A stretch of DNA of 64,000 nt. Source: Pseudomonas alliivorans. Lineage in GTDB: Bacteria > Pseudomonadota > Gammaproteobacteria > Pseudomonadales > Pseudomonadaceae. The notes below the pieces were generated by a model, which was not told the origin of the DNA, did not search any database, and saw nothing but the letters and a program-made list of their open reading frames with translations. The position numbers and the translations under genes are program-made. Positions 8,462-15,723 of the stretch are shown here, one piece after another. Within the stretch, counting starts at the first letter, position 1, and each line of letters opens with the position of its first letter. The stretch spans positions 62,001-126,000 of the forward strand of contig NZ_JAFFZW010000010.1 in assembly GCF_017826695.1 (NCBI RefSeq), in the 5' to 3' direction.

Positions 8462-9481
8462 ATGAAAACCTTCAGCAAAGTCTTGACCGGTACCTTGCTC
8501 GCCCTGTCTGTCAGCAGCGCATTTGCCGCAGGCGATTCGGGTGTTGAACACAACACCCAGGCGTTCCTCGATGCCCTGAACGCGGGCACTGGCAAACCCA
8601 TCGAGCAGCTTTCGCCCCAGGATGCCCGCGCGGTATTGGTCGGCGCTCAATCGGGTGTGAAACTGACCCTGCCCAAGGCCGATGTCAGCGAGAAGACCAT
8701 CAAGGTCGACGGGCAGTCCATCAGCCTGAATATCGTGCGCCCTGCAGGTGTCAAAGGGACTTTGCCGGTCTTCATGTTCTTCCACGGTGGCGGCTGGGTA
8801 TTGGGCGACTTCCAGACCCACGAGCGACTGGTTCGGGATCTGGTAGCAGGCTCTGGGGCAGTGGCGGTATTCGTCAATTACACGCCTTCGCCTGAAGCGC
8901 ACTACCCGACCGCCATCAACCAGGCCTATGCCGCCACTCGCTGGGTGGCCGAGCACGGCAAGGAAATCAATGTCGACGGCAAGCGTCTGGCCGTGGCCGG
9001 TAACAGTGTCGGCGGCAATATGGCGGCAGTCGTGGCGCTGATGGCCAAAGAGAAAGGGACACCGGCGTTGCGTTATCAGGTGCTGCTGTGGCCGGTCACC
9101 GACGCCAACTTCAACACTGCGTCCTATGACCAGTATGCCGAAGGCCACTTCCTGACCCGCAACATGATGAAGTGGTTCTGGGATAACTACACCACCGACG
9201 CTGCGCAGCGTAACGAGATCTACGCATCGCCGCTGCGGGCCACGACCGAGCAGTTGAAAGGCCTGCCACCGGCGCTGGTTCAGACAGCCAGTGCCGATGT
9301 ACTGCGCGACGAAGGCGAAGCCTATGCCCGCAAGCTGGATCAGGCTGGCGTGCCAGTGACCGCCGTTCGCTACAACGGCATGATCCACGATTACGGTCTG
9401 CTCAACGTTGTCAGTCAGGTTCCGGCGGTTCGCTCTGCGATGCTGCAGGCGTCCGAAGAACTGAAAACACACCTGAAGTAA
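8462..9481 (+). CDS. Secreted alpha/beta hydrolase of the hormone-sensitive-lipase (GDXG) family
   Basis: A 339-residue protein with an N-terminal signal peptide (MKTFSKVLTGTLLALSVSS, cleavage after AFA), so probably periplasmic. FFHGGGWVLGD is the HGGG oxyanion motif of the HSL/type IV esterase family. The nucleophile elbow reads AGNSVGGNMAA where the family has GDSAGG, keeping the catalytic Ser. The acid is likely the Asp of ASADVLRDEGE and the base the His of MIHDYG. It should hydrolyse esters of short acyl chains; the natural substrate is unknown. It is close behind ohr and ahead of a bidirectional terminator, so probably co-induced with ohr; cleaving oxidised lipid esters would fit that context but is speculation. 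Confidence 0.85.
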   Translation: MKTFSKVLTGTLLALSVSSAFAAGDSGVEHNTQAFLDALNAGTGKPIEQLSPQDARAVLVGAQSGVKLTLPKADVSEKTIKVDGQSISLNIVRPAGVKGTLPVFMFFHGGGWVLGDFQTHERLVRDLVAGSGAVAVFVNYTPSPEAHYPTAINQAYAATRWVAEHGKEINVDGKRLAVAGNSVGGNMAAVVALMAKEKGTPALRYQVLLWPVTDANFNTASYDQYAEGHFLTRNMMKWFWDNYTTDAAQRNEIYASPLRATTEQLKGLPPALVQTASADVLRDEGEAYARKLDQAGVPVTAVRYNGMIHDYGLLNVVSQVPAVRSAMLQASEELKTHLK

Positions 9482-9506
9482 CAGCCTCGGTCAAATCACA
9501 GGCAAA

Positions 9507-9534
9507 AAGAAACCCGCATCGCTGCGGGTTTCTT
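9507..9534. terminator. Bidirectional rho-independent terminator
   Basis: A perfect 12-base stem (AAGAAACCCGCA paired with TGCGGGTTTCTT, loop TCGC) lies between the convergent hydrolase and efp genes. The T/A-rich stem ends serve both directions. Confidence 0.85.
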
Positions 9535-9559
9535 GCGTAACGGGGTTACAAAACCGTGC

Positions 9560-10129
9560 TTACTTTGCACGGCCTTTGTAGGAACCACCTTCACGGGTAT
9601 CGATTTCGATCATGTCACCGATTTCGATGAAGTCAGCAACGCTCAGCTCGGTGCCGTTCTTCAGTTTGGCAGGCTTCATGACCTTGCCGGAAGTGTCGCC
9701 ACGCGCCGAACCTTCGGTGTAGTCAACCTGACGCACGATGGTGGTCGGCAGTTCTACGGAAACCAGACGCTCGTCGAAGAACACCGCTTCACAAACGTCG
9801 GTCATGCCTTCTTCAACGAAAGGCAGAACGCTTTCGATGTCTTCGGCGTTCAGCTCGTACATGGTGTAGTCAGTGGTGTCCATGAACGTGTAAGTGTCGC
9901 CGCTGATGAAGGACAGGGTCGCTTCCTTGCGGTCGAGGATCACGTCGTCCAGTTTGTCGTCAGCGCTGTAAACGATCTCGGTCTTGTAACCGGTCAACAG
10001 GTTCTTCAGCTTGGTCTTCATGATCGCGCTGTTACGACCGGACTTGGTGAATTCAGCTTTCTGAACCAGCCAAGGATCGTTTTCCAGACGGATCACAGTA
10101 CCGGGTTTCAGCTCTTTACCAGTTTTCAT
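9560..10129 (-). CDS. efp: Translation elongation factor P, arginine type
   Basis: EF-P, 189 residues, three domains. The N-terminal KOW-like domain has the modification loop TKSGRNSAIMKTKLKN, with Arg32 at its tip: the residue that is rhamnosylated in Pseudomonas, in place of the lysine modified in E. coli. The C-terminal OB domains end with GDMIEIDTREGGSYKGRA. EF-P relieves ribosome stalling at polyproline. The start at 10129 matches the conserved MKTGKELKPGTVI; the upstream open frame is not used. Its modifying enzyme gene earP lies upstream on the same strand, 99 bases away, separated by a long hairpin. Confidence 0.97.
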   Translation of the reverse strand: MKTGKELKPGTVIRLENDPWLVQKAEFTKSGRNSAIMKTKLKNLLTGYKTEIVYSADDKLDDVILDRKEATLSFISGDTYTFMDTTDYTMYELNAEDIESVLPFVEEGMTDVCEAVFFDERLVSVELPTTIVRQVDYTEGSARGDTSGKVMKPAKLKNGTELSVADFIEIGDMIEIDTREGGSYKGRAK

Positions 10130-10163
10130 TGCATATATCCGAATTTGGATTGAATTAACCAAA

Positions 10164-10210
10164 GGCTCTGTACGAGAAATGGCCTGCGCAGGCACTTTTC
10201 GTACAGAGCC
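10164..10210 (-). terminator. Long hairpin between earP and efp
   Basis: An imperfect inverted repeat with an outer perfect 12-base stem (GGCTCTGTACGA and its complement) and an inner CCTGCGCAGG palindrome. Read from the minus strand it ends in GAGCCTTTGGTTAATT, a weak T tract. It could terminate earP, act as an attenuator or protect an mRNA end. Any separate efp promoter would have to fit in or right after this hairpin. Confidence 0.5.
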
Positions 10211-10228
10211 TTACATCAAGGCCGCGTA

Positions 10229-11362
10229 TCATAGCGAATTTCCATAAAACTGCACCAGCGCTGCCGCAAGATCAGTCCGGGATGCCTGTTCGTCACACCA
10301 CTGTTCGGCATGCCGTTCGACTTCGGGCCAGTGGTTCATGAGCGACTGCCAGCTTTCACTCAGTGGCTGACTGGCATTCCACGCCTGCCAGAACGCATCG
10401 AGCGCCTGACCGGCGGCGGGTGAAAGCCCAGCCAGATAAAGCTCGAGAAAGGCGTCAAGCTTGGGCAGATGAGCGTCGCCTTCCTGTTGATAGATGTGCC
10501 ACAGCATCGGCCGGCCTGCCCACTGTGCTCGCACGAATGAATCCTCGCCGCGCACCACATTGAAATCGCAGCTCCACAGCACTCGGTCGTAATCCTCCTG
10601 CCTGACGAACGGTAGCACCTGGACAGTCAGCGAGCGTCGTTGCAGCACATCGCCGACCTGAAGGTGATCAACGCCCAGCCACTGCTGCAGGTCACCCAGA
10701 ATGCGTCCTTCAGGCACCAACAGATGGGTGGCATCTGAACCGCTGGCAAGCGTATCCAGCCAACTGCCTAGCGCCGGGTTCTCGTAGGCGAACACCGAGA
10801 TCAGACGCGCATCGACCCGGGGTTCGACGCCCAGGCGGGAAAGAAAATCCAGACGCGCCTTGCTGTCGAGCTGAAAGACCCGACGCTGCTCGATCAGACG
10901 GCTCTCACGCAGCAGGCCGCCGGTGGTGTCACGAAAACCGGGAAAGAAAAAGAATTTCTTCAGACCGCTGGACTGCAGAGATGGCAGGCCGTGACAACCC
11001 GTGACCCACTCTTCGGCACTGAGGTAATCGAGATTCAGCCACACCGGACGTGGCGAGCGTTGCAGCATCGCGTCGGTGTAGGCCCCCGGCAGACGGCACG
11101 CAAACGCCTCGATCACGCCTTCCGGGATATCCGTACTCACCCACTCCTTTGGCCAGAGACAGACCTCCACACCGTCGTGCCATTGTTGCTCGACATGAAC
11201 ATCCGCCTGAGGACACAGGCGAGCGAATGCCGGCAAATCGTCGATCCATAATCGTATCTTCAGCCCGTGCTCGGCGACCAGTTGGCGAGCCAGTCGCCAC
11301 GTCACGCCGACGTCGCCGTAGTTGTCGACGACGCTGCAAAAAATGTCCCAAGAGGCTTTCAT
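10229..11362 (-). CDS. earP: EarP, EF-P arginine rhamnosyltransferase
   Basis: A 377-residue GT-B-fold enzyme (GT104) that transfers rhamnose from dTDP-L-rhamnose to Arg32 of EF-P. The N-terminus WDIFCSVVDNYGDVGVTWRL contains Asp13 and Asp17, the residues shown in the Pseudomonas and Neisseria enzymes to be essential. The C-terminal dTDP-sugar site reads NVVRGEDSFVRAQWAGRPML, with the conserved R-x-E-D-S-x-x-R. The start at 11362 (GGGAG upstream) matches the family N-terminus. Pairing with an Arg-type efp just downstream confirms the assignment. Confidence 0.95.
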   Translation of the reverse strand: MKASWDIFCSVVDNYGDVGVTWRLARQLVAEHGLKIRLWIDDLPAFARLCPQADVHVEQQWHDGVEVCLWPKEWVSTDIPEGVIEAFACRLPGAYTDAMLQRSPRPVWLNLDYLSAEEWVTGCHGLPSLQSSGLKKFFFFPGFRDTTGGLLRESRLIEQRRVFQLDSKARLDFLSRLGVEPRVDARLISVFAYENPALGSWLDTLASGSDATHLLVPEGRILGDLQQWLGVDHLQVGDVLQRRSLTVQVLPFVRQEDYDRVLWSCDFNVVRGEDSFVRAQWAGRPMLWHIYQQEGDAHLPKLDAFLELYLAGLSPAAGQALDAFWQAWNASQPLSESWQSLMNHWPEVERHAEQWCDEQASRTDLAAALVQFYGNSL

Positions 11363-11525
11363 CCCGGCTCCCTGAGGCAGAGTAATAAAAAAGTGATTGT
11401 CCTTCAGAACGACCCGCCTGCACCAGACTGGAGCCCTTATCGGATATTCGCCGGATGCACGATTGTCATCCACACTCTTCAGGCATGGCACAATCACACT
11501 GTGCCTTCTCGCCAGGAATCCAGCC

Positions 11526-11912
11526 ATGCCGTCTCACATTCGCCGTCACGAACTGTCTGCCTCCGTGAAGTTGATCATCTGTATTGCCCTGGGCATCTGG
11601 CTCGGTGCGATGGCGGTGGTACTGACGGGCTGGCTGGTCTACAAAAGCCTGCCCCCGGCGCAGACCGTGGCACTTGAAAAGGCCGCTACGCAACTGACGG
11701 CACCGCCCACGCCACAGGTGGAACCGGAAACGGCCATGTTTCGTAAATACGAGCAAAGCCTGCGCGAAAGCGAGGCACGCCAGGCGCGCGAGCAGGTTCA
11801 GGAACAACAGCAACGCAACTTCAGCCGTTCCAAATGCGATTTCTGGATGCAGCAGGATCGCACCGCGCCGAGCGAAAAAAGCCGCGCAAGCATCAATGAA
11901 TACTGCGGATAA
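11526..11912 (+). CDS. Hypothetical single-pass membrane protein with coiled-coil tail
   Basis: A 128-residue protein. One hydrophobic segment at about residues 14-40 (SVKLIICIALGIWLGAMAVV) anchors it; the C-terminal part is Glu/Gln/Arg-rich (ESEARQAREQVQEQQQR) and probably a periplasmic coiled coil, ending with two cysteines (KCDFWMQ and EYCG) that could form a disulfide. AGGAA lies before the ATG at 11526. It stops three bases before the GreA/GreB-like gene, so the two probably form an operon. I do not recognise a characterised family. Confidence 0.7.
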   Translation: MPSHIRRHELSASVKLIICIALGIWLGAMAVVLTGWLVYKSLPPAQTVALEKAATQLTAPPTPQVEPETAMFRKYEQSLRESEARQAREQVQEQQQRNFSRSKCDFWMQQDRTAPSEKSRASINEYCG

Positions 11913-11915
11913 CCC

Positions 11916-12398
11916 ATGAACAAGCAGGACGTCTTGCACCACATCACCGAGAAACTGAAAGTCGATCTGGACATCGCGCAACGAGCCGCCCAGACCGCTC
12001 ATGAAGCTGCGACACACGAAGAAAACATCGCCGAAAACAAGTACGACACACTGGGACTGGAAGCCTCTTACCTTGCTGCCGGTCAAGCCAGGCGAGTCGA
12101 GGAAATTCGTCAGTCGCTCAAGCGCTATGAGGGCTGGTCGCTAAAAGCGTTTGATGAATCACGTGGTATTCAGGTTGGTGATCTGGTGATGATCGAAAAC
12201 GATGCGGGCCAGGTTCAGTCTCTGTTTCTGGGGCCTGATGCTGCGGGGCTGAAGGTCCGGATGGACGAACAGCTGGTCACCGTTATCACCACGTATGCGC
12301 CGCTGGGCCAGCACTTGCTGGGCAAGTCCGAGGATGACGAGGTACAGATTGTCATCAACGGTAGCCAGCATCGCTTCGCGATTACCCGAACCCTGTAA
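11916..12398 (+). CDS. GreA/GreB-like protein (transcription-elongation-factor fold)
   Basis: A 160-residue protein. The N-terminal half is a long helical hairpin (residues about 1-75, LKVDLDIAQRAAQTAHEAAT onward); the C-terminal half resembles the FKBP-like domain of GreA/GreB (VGDLVMIENDAGQVQSLFLG, then APLGQHLLGKSEDDEVQIVI, close to the PIGRALLGK..GD.v motif). The acidic hairpin tip that stimulates RNA cleavage in GreA is not obviously preserved, so it may be a Gfh/Rnk-like variant binding polymerase without cleavage activity. It is read with the membrane protein just upstream. Confidence 0.7.
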   Translation: MNKQDVLHHITEKLKVDLDIAQRAAQTAHEAATHEENIAENKYDTLGLEASYLAAGQARRVEEIRQSLKRYEGWSLKAFDESRGIQVGDLVMIENDAGQVQSLFLGPDAAGLKVRMDEQLVTVITTYAPLGQHLLGKSEDDEVQIVINGSQHRFAITRTL

Positions 12399-12511
12399 CC
12401 CACTCGGCTAACAGGGTTGATCACGCCAAGTTTTTATGGGTAAGGTGGCAACGTCGCAGCACTCGGGGCTACATCAAAGCAAGCAAGGACTCAAACCCAA
12501 GGAGATTTTTC

Positions 12512-12718
12512 ATGACGAACGTCATTGCATTCCCTGACGCCCATGAACGTGATCGCCTGAAGTCCAGTCAAGATCCGGCGTTGAGGTACCTGAATAAAAA
12601 AGAGCGACTGCTGATCGACCAGTTGCGTTCGACCAGCCACGCGGGACGTCAGTACGTGTACGACTACGCGAGCATCATGCACCTGTCCAGACCTCTGCAC
12701 CCGGAGCCTGTCGACTGA
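12512..12718 (+). CDS. Small hypothetical protein
   Basis: A 68-residue soluble, charged protein with a perfect AAGGAG eight bases before the ATG, which argues for real translation. The sequence (LNKKERLLIDQLRSTSHAGR, then QYVYDYASIMHLSRP) has no signal peptide or membrane segment and no family I know. An imperfect hairpin after the preceding gene (AACCCTGT at 12391 pairing with ACAGGGTT at 12411) separates it from the GreA-like gene. Confidence 0.55.
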   Translation: MTNVIAFPDAHERDRLKSSQDPALRYLNKKERLLIDQLRSTSHAGRQYVYDYASIMHLSRPLHPEPVD

Positions 12719-12961
12719 CCGCATGACGCTCGACTGACGCGCAACGCATTTATTTACAGCGTTCGGGGCATCCGCAATGGAGCCCCGGGCATCCCTACAA
12801 GCCCCGGAAAACGGGCACTGCGCACCCGGCACTTCCAGCCTGGATCCACGCCGGGCCGTTCCTTATCGAATTATTTAATTGCGACCATCATCGACAGGTT
12901 ATTACGCTCATCATCAAACGAAGGGCGCAGATGACTGCGCCGTTCCCGTCCAGGCCGATGA
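12719..12961. other. Gap between convergent genes with hairpins
   Basis: GC-rich inverted repeats occupy this gap. The clearest is GGCGCAG (12924-12930), loop ATGA, CTGCGCC (12935-12941), just past the permease stop and followed on the minus strand by a weak T-rich CCTTCGTTTG; it is probably a weak terminator for the permease gene. No ORF is credible. Confidence 0.4.
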
Positions 12962-14239
12962 CTATTGAACCAGCGAATAGACCAGTGCGGTGATGGCGAC
13001 TACGCCAGCAGCCACAACGAAGACGTTGGACAGCTTGCCTGCGTATTGGCGCATGGCGGGTACCTTGTGGATGGCGTACATCGGCATCAGGAACAGCAGC
13101 GCCGAGATGACAGGGCCGCCAAGTGTCTCGATCATGCCCAGGATACTCGGGTTCAGCGTCGCCACAATCCAGCACACCACCAGCATGAACGCAGCGGTCA
13201 CGCGATCCAGCACCTTGGGCGCGGGACGACGACCCGTCTTGACGATCAGACCTTTCAAGCCTTCGCTGGCGCCGATGTAGTGGCCCAGGAACGACTTCGA
13301 GATTGCCACGAAGGCAATCAGTGGCGCGACGAATGCGATGGTCGGATTACTGAAGTGATTGGCCAGGTAGGACAGAATCGAAATGTTCTGGGCTTTGGCT
13401 TCGGCCAGTTGAATCGGCGACAGGGTCAGGACGCAACTGAACACGAAGAACAGCACCATCACCACCATCAGACCATGAGCACGCGCCAGAATCTGCGAGC
13501 TGCGGACTTCCGCGTTTTCCCCGTACTGACGTTTCTGGTCAACCGCGAAGGCCGAAATGATCGGGGTATGGTTGAAGGAGAACACCATCACCGGTATGGC
13601 CAGCCACAGCGTGGGCCAGAATGCCGAAGCGTCGGGCAATGTGGTTGCGGTGCTCAGAATGCCGCCGGTCCAGTGCGGAATCAGGAAAACGGCGAGGAAC
13701 AGCAGCGCCACGATGAAGGGGTAGACCATCAGGCTCATGGCCTTGACGATGAATCGCTCTCCGCAGCGCACCACGGCCAGCAGGCCGACGATCAACAGCA
13801 ATGCCAGAATCGCACGCGGTGGCGGTTCCAGGTGAAGCTGGTGCTCAAGGAAGCTGCCTACTGTGTTGGTGAGCGCCACGCTGTAGATCAACAGGATCGG
13901 AAAGATTGCAAAGAAATACAGCAAGGTGATCAACGCGCCGGCAGCCTTGCCGAAATGCTGCTCTACCACTTCGGTGATGTCGGCGCCTTCACGGCCAGAC
14001 AATACAAAACGCGTCAGGCCCCGATGCGCATAGAACGTCATCGGAAATGCGAGCACTGCCAGAACCATCAGGGGCCAGAACCCACCAATGCCTGCGTTGA
14101 TCGGCAGGAACAGCGTGCCTGCACCAATGGCAGTACCAAACAGGCCGAGCATCCAGGTGGTGTCGTTGCGATTCCACGCAGCGACATTCGCAGGTGTTAC
14201 ATCCAGACGTTCTACGACGCCATTTGCCTGATCATTCAT
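12962..14239 (-). CDS. HAAAP-family serine/threonine permease (SdaC-like)
   Basis: A 425-residue inner-membrane transporter with about 11 hydrophobic segments. TTWMLGLFGTAIGAGTLFLP near the N-terminus is the unwound first helix of the hydroxy/aromatic amino acid permease family; VFSFNHTPIISAF and the loop after it also match SdaC/TdcC. These are proton or sodium symporters for serine or threonine. The ATG at 14239 with GGAGAG upstream is chosen over one ten codons earlier. It stands alone, divergent from a TetR gene, which may regulate it through the shared 316-base upstream region. Confidence 0.87.
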   Translation of the reverse strand: MNDQANGVVERLDVTPANVAAWNRNDTTWMLGLFGTAIGAGTLFLPINAGIGGFWPLMVLAVLAFPMTFYAHRGLTRFVLSGREGADITEVVEQHFGKAAGALITLLYFFAIFPILLIYSVALTNTVGSFLEHQLHLEPPPRAILALLLIVGLLAVVRCGERFIVKAMSLMVYPFIVALLFLAVFLIPHWTGGILSTATTLPDASAFWPTLWLAIPVMVFSFNHTPIISAFAVDQKRQYGENAEVRSSQILARAHGLMVVMVLFFVFSCVLTLSPIQLAEAKAQNISILSYLANHFSNPTIAFVAPLIAFVAISKSFLGHYIGASEGLKGLIVKTGRRPAPKVLDRVTAAFMLVVCWIVATLNPSILGMIETLGGPVISALLFLMPMYAIHKVPAMRQYAGKLSNVFVVAAGVVAITALVYSLVQ

Positions 14240-14555
14240 CCGGTGGACTCTCCGTGGCCGGTTAATCAAAAAGGGAAACGCATCGAAAAAACCTGGCAGT
14301 CAGCGCTTCCCTCGAAAACAGGGGCCGGATTGTCCGGGATTACAGCGAGAAATCAACGTTTTTTGTCCGACAGTTTTGTAAACACGACGCTGCAGCAGGT
14401 ACGCCGACACGACTGGAGCCATTGCCAAATCTTCCCTGGAAGCCGTGGCAAAGCCCCTGAAATGCGGACCAAAGCCACTCAAAACCTATGCTGCATCGTT
14501 TCACCTATGTATAAAGGCTCTGTAGCATTTCGGCCACTTCCTGGAGACTCGGCGC
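14240..14555. promoter_or_regulatory. Shared upstream region of the permease and TetR genes
   Basis: A divergent intergenic region of 316 bases. On the plus strand CTATGTATAAAGGCTCTG (about 14506-14523) offers a -10-like TATAAA upstream of the TetR gene, a plausible place for TetR autoregulation. No clean palindromic operator was found by eye, and no ORF is credible. Confidence 0.35.
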
Positions 14556-15176
14556 ATGCGTTACGCGCTTGATCGTAAAGCTCAAACCCATCAGCGGATT
14601 GTCAAGGAAGCATCCGTACGTTTTCGCCGGGATGGCATAGGCGCGACTGGCCTTCAACCTTTGATGAAATCGCTGGGGCTGACACACGGTGGCTTCTATG
14701 CGCATTTCAAATCCAAGGATGACCTCGTTGAGCAGGCCTTGAGGCTGGCTGTCGACGAAGCGAAGGCGTTCACTCGCGAGACATTCACCGGACCGGACTC
14801 GCTGAGCGAGTTCATTGATGTCTATCTGTCCGCCCCCCACCGTGACGAATCCGGTACCGGCTGCCCGTTGCCGAACATGTGCGCCGAGCTGGGTCAGCTG
14901 AATCAGCCCAGCCCGCTGACTGACGAAATCATCGTCCACCTGCTGGACACCTTCGATGAAGCCATGCAGATCGAAAACCCCGAGCCTAAAAGCATGTTGG
15001 TCCTGTCGAGTCTGGTAGGCGCCCTGATGTTGTCACGCAGCGTGCATGACAAGCAGTTGTCGGAACATATTCTGAGTGTCACTCGTGAACATGTGAAACT
15101 GCATATCAGCACACCGGACACTGTGAGCGTGTCCGTCCAGCCCCCTGCCCCTGAAGAACGGCCGCTTAATACATGA
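14556..15176 (+). CDS. TetR-family transcriptional regulator
   Basis: A 206-residue regulator. The N-terminal three-helix HTH spans about residues 8-55 (THQRIVKEASVRFRRDGIG, LMKSLGLTHGGFYAHFKSKD). The ligand domain, with C-terminal TetR_C-like helices, includes SGTGCPLPNMCAEL, typical of the subgroup related to NemR/AcuR that respond to electrophiles or small organics; its cysteines (CPLPNMC) could be sensors. GGAG lies ten bases upstream of the ATG. It is divergent from the serine/threonine permease, the only obvious candidate target. A strong terminator follows. Confidence 0.85.
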   Translation: MRYALDRKAQTHQRIVKEASVRFRRDGIGATGLQPLMKSLGLTHGGFYAHFKSKDDLVEQALRLAVDEAKAFTRETFTGPDSLSEFIDVYLSAPHRDESGTGCPLPNMCAELGQLNQPSPLTDEIIVHLLDTFDEAMQIENPEPKSMLVLSSLVGALMLSRSVHDKQLSEHILSVTREHVKLHISTPDTVSVSVQPPAPEERPLNT

Positions 15177-15180
15177 TATA

Positions 15181-15213
15181 AAAAACAGGCCGATGCGCTA
15201 TCGGCCTGTTTTT
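15181..15213. terminator. Bidirectional rho-independent terminator
   Basis: A perfect 14-base stem (AAAAACAGGCCGAT with ATCGGCCTGTTTTT, loop GCGCT) between the convergent TetR and ComEA-like genes, with T tracts on both strands. Confidence 0.92.
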
Positions 15214-15231
15214 AATTAGCACTGCGCCGTT

Positions 15232-15564
15232 TTACTCAACCGTCAGTTTGTCTCTGTTCTTTTCAAGAATGGACTTTCCGATGCCTTTGACTTCGATCAG
15301 TTCGTCGACCGATGTAAACTCGCCATGATTCTCACGATAGGCCACGATGGCATCTGCCTTGTTCTTGCCAACACCCGCGAGTTCCTTTTGAAAGGTTTCT
15401 GCATCGGCCTTGTTGAGATTGATCAGGTCAGCGCGCTGCTCCTGTACAGCGATTGAAGCCGGGGCTTCAACTGGGCTGGAAGTTGGCGCAGGCGCCGCAC
15501 TGACAGCGACCGAGGCGCTGGTCAGCAGGGCAAACATCAGGGAAGAGAAAAAGGCGGTTCGCAT
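15232..15564 (-). CDS. ComEA-like secreted helix-hairpin-helix protein
   Basis: A 110-residue protein with a signal peptide (MRTAFFSSLMFALLTSASVA, cleavage near VSAAP), an Ala/Pro/Ser linker and a C-terminal double helix-hairpin-helix: INLNKADAETFQKELAGVGK, then VDELIEVKGIGKSILEKNRD. This is the ComEA domain, which binds double-stranded DNA in the periplasm during natural transformation; in pseudomonads such single-domain proteins are common and not proven to act in uptake. It follows wbpM on the same strand, as does PA3140 in P. aeruginosa. A 159-base gap with its own promoter separates them. Confidence 0.85.
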   Translation of the reverse strand: MRTAFFSSLMFALLTSASVAVSAAPAPTSSPVEAPASIAVQEQRADLINLNKADAETFQKELAGVGKNKADAIVAYRENHGEFTSVDELIEVKGIGKSILEKNRDKLTVE

Positions 15565-15723
15565 AGTTAACGCTCCATAACAGTTTAAGGCAGCTTTCCG
15601 AAGCTGCGCTTGAAACTTAGGGTGAGCGTTACTTCATGTCAACGGCACTTGGCATTGCCAGTTATTACAACAATTCGATGTCTAATAAATACAGGCATCG
15701 CACTGACTTTCAATCAAGTAACA

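Noticed and set aside
12965..14572. 535-codon frame opposite the serine/threonine permease
   Set aside because: Low-complexity His/Gln/Arg-rich translation mirrors a hydrophobic membrane protein on the other strand.
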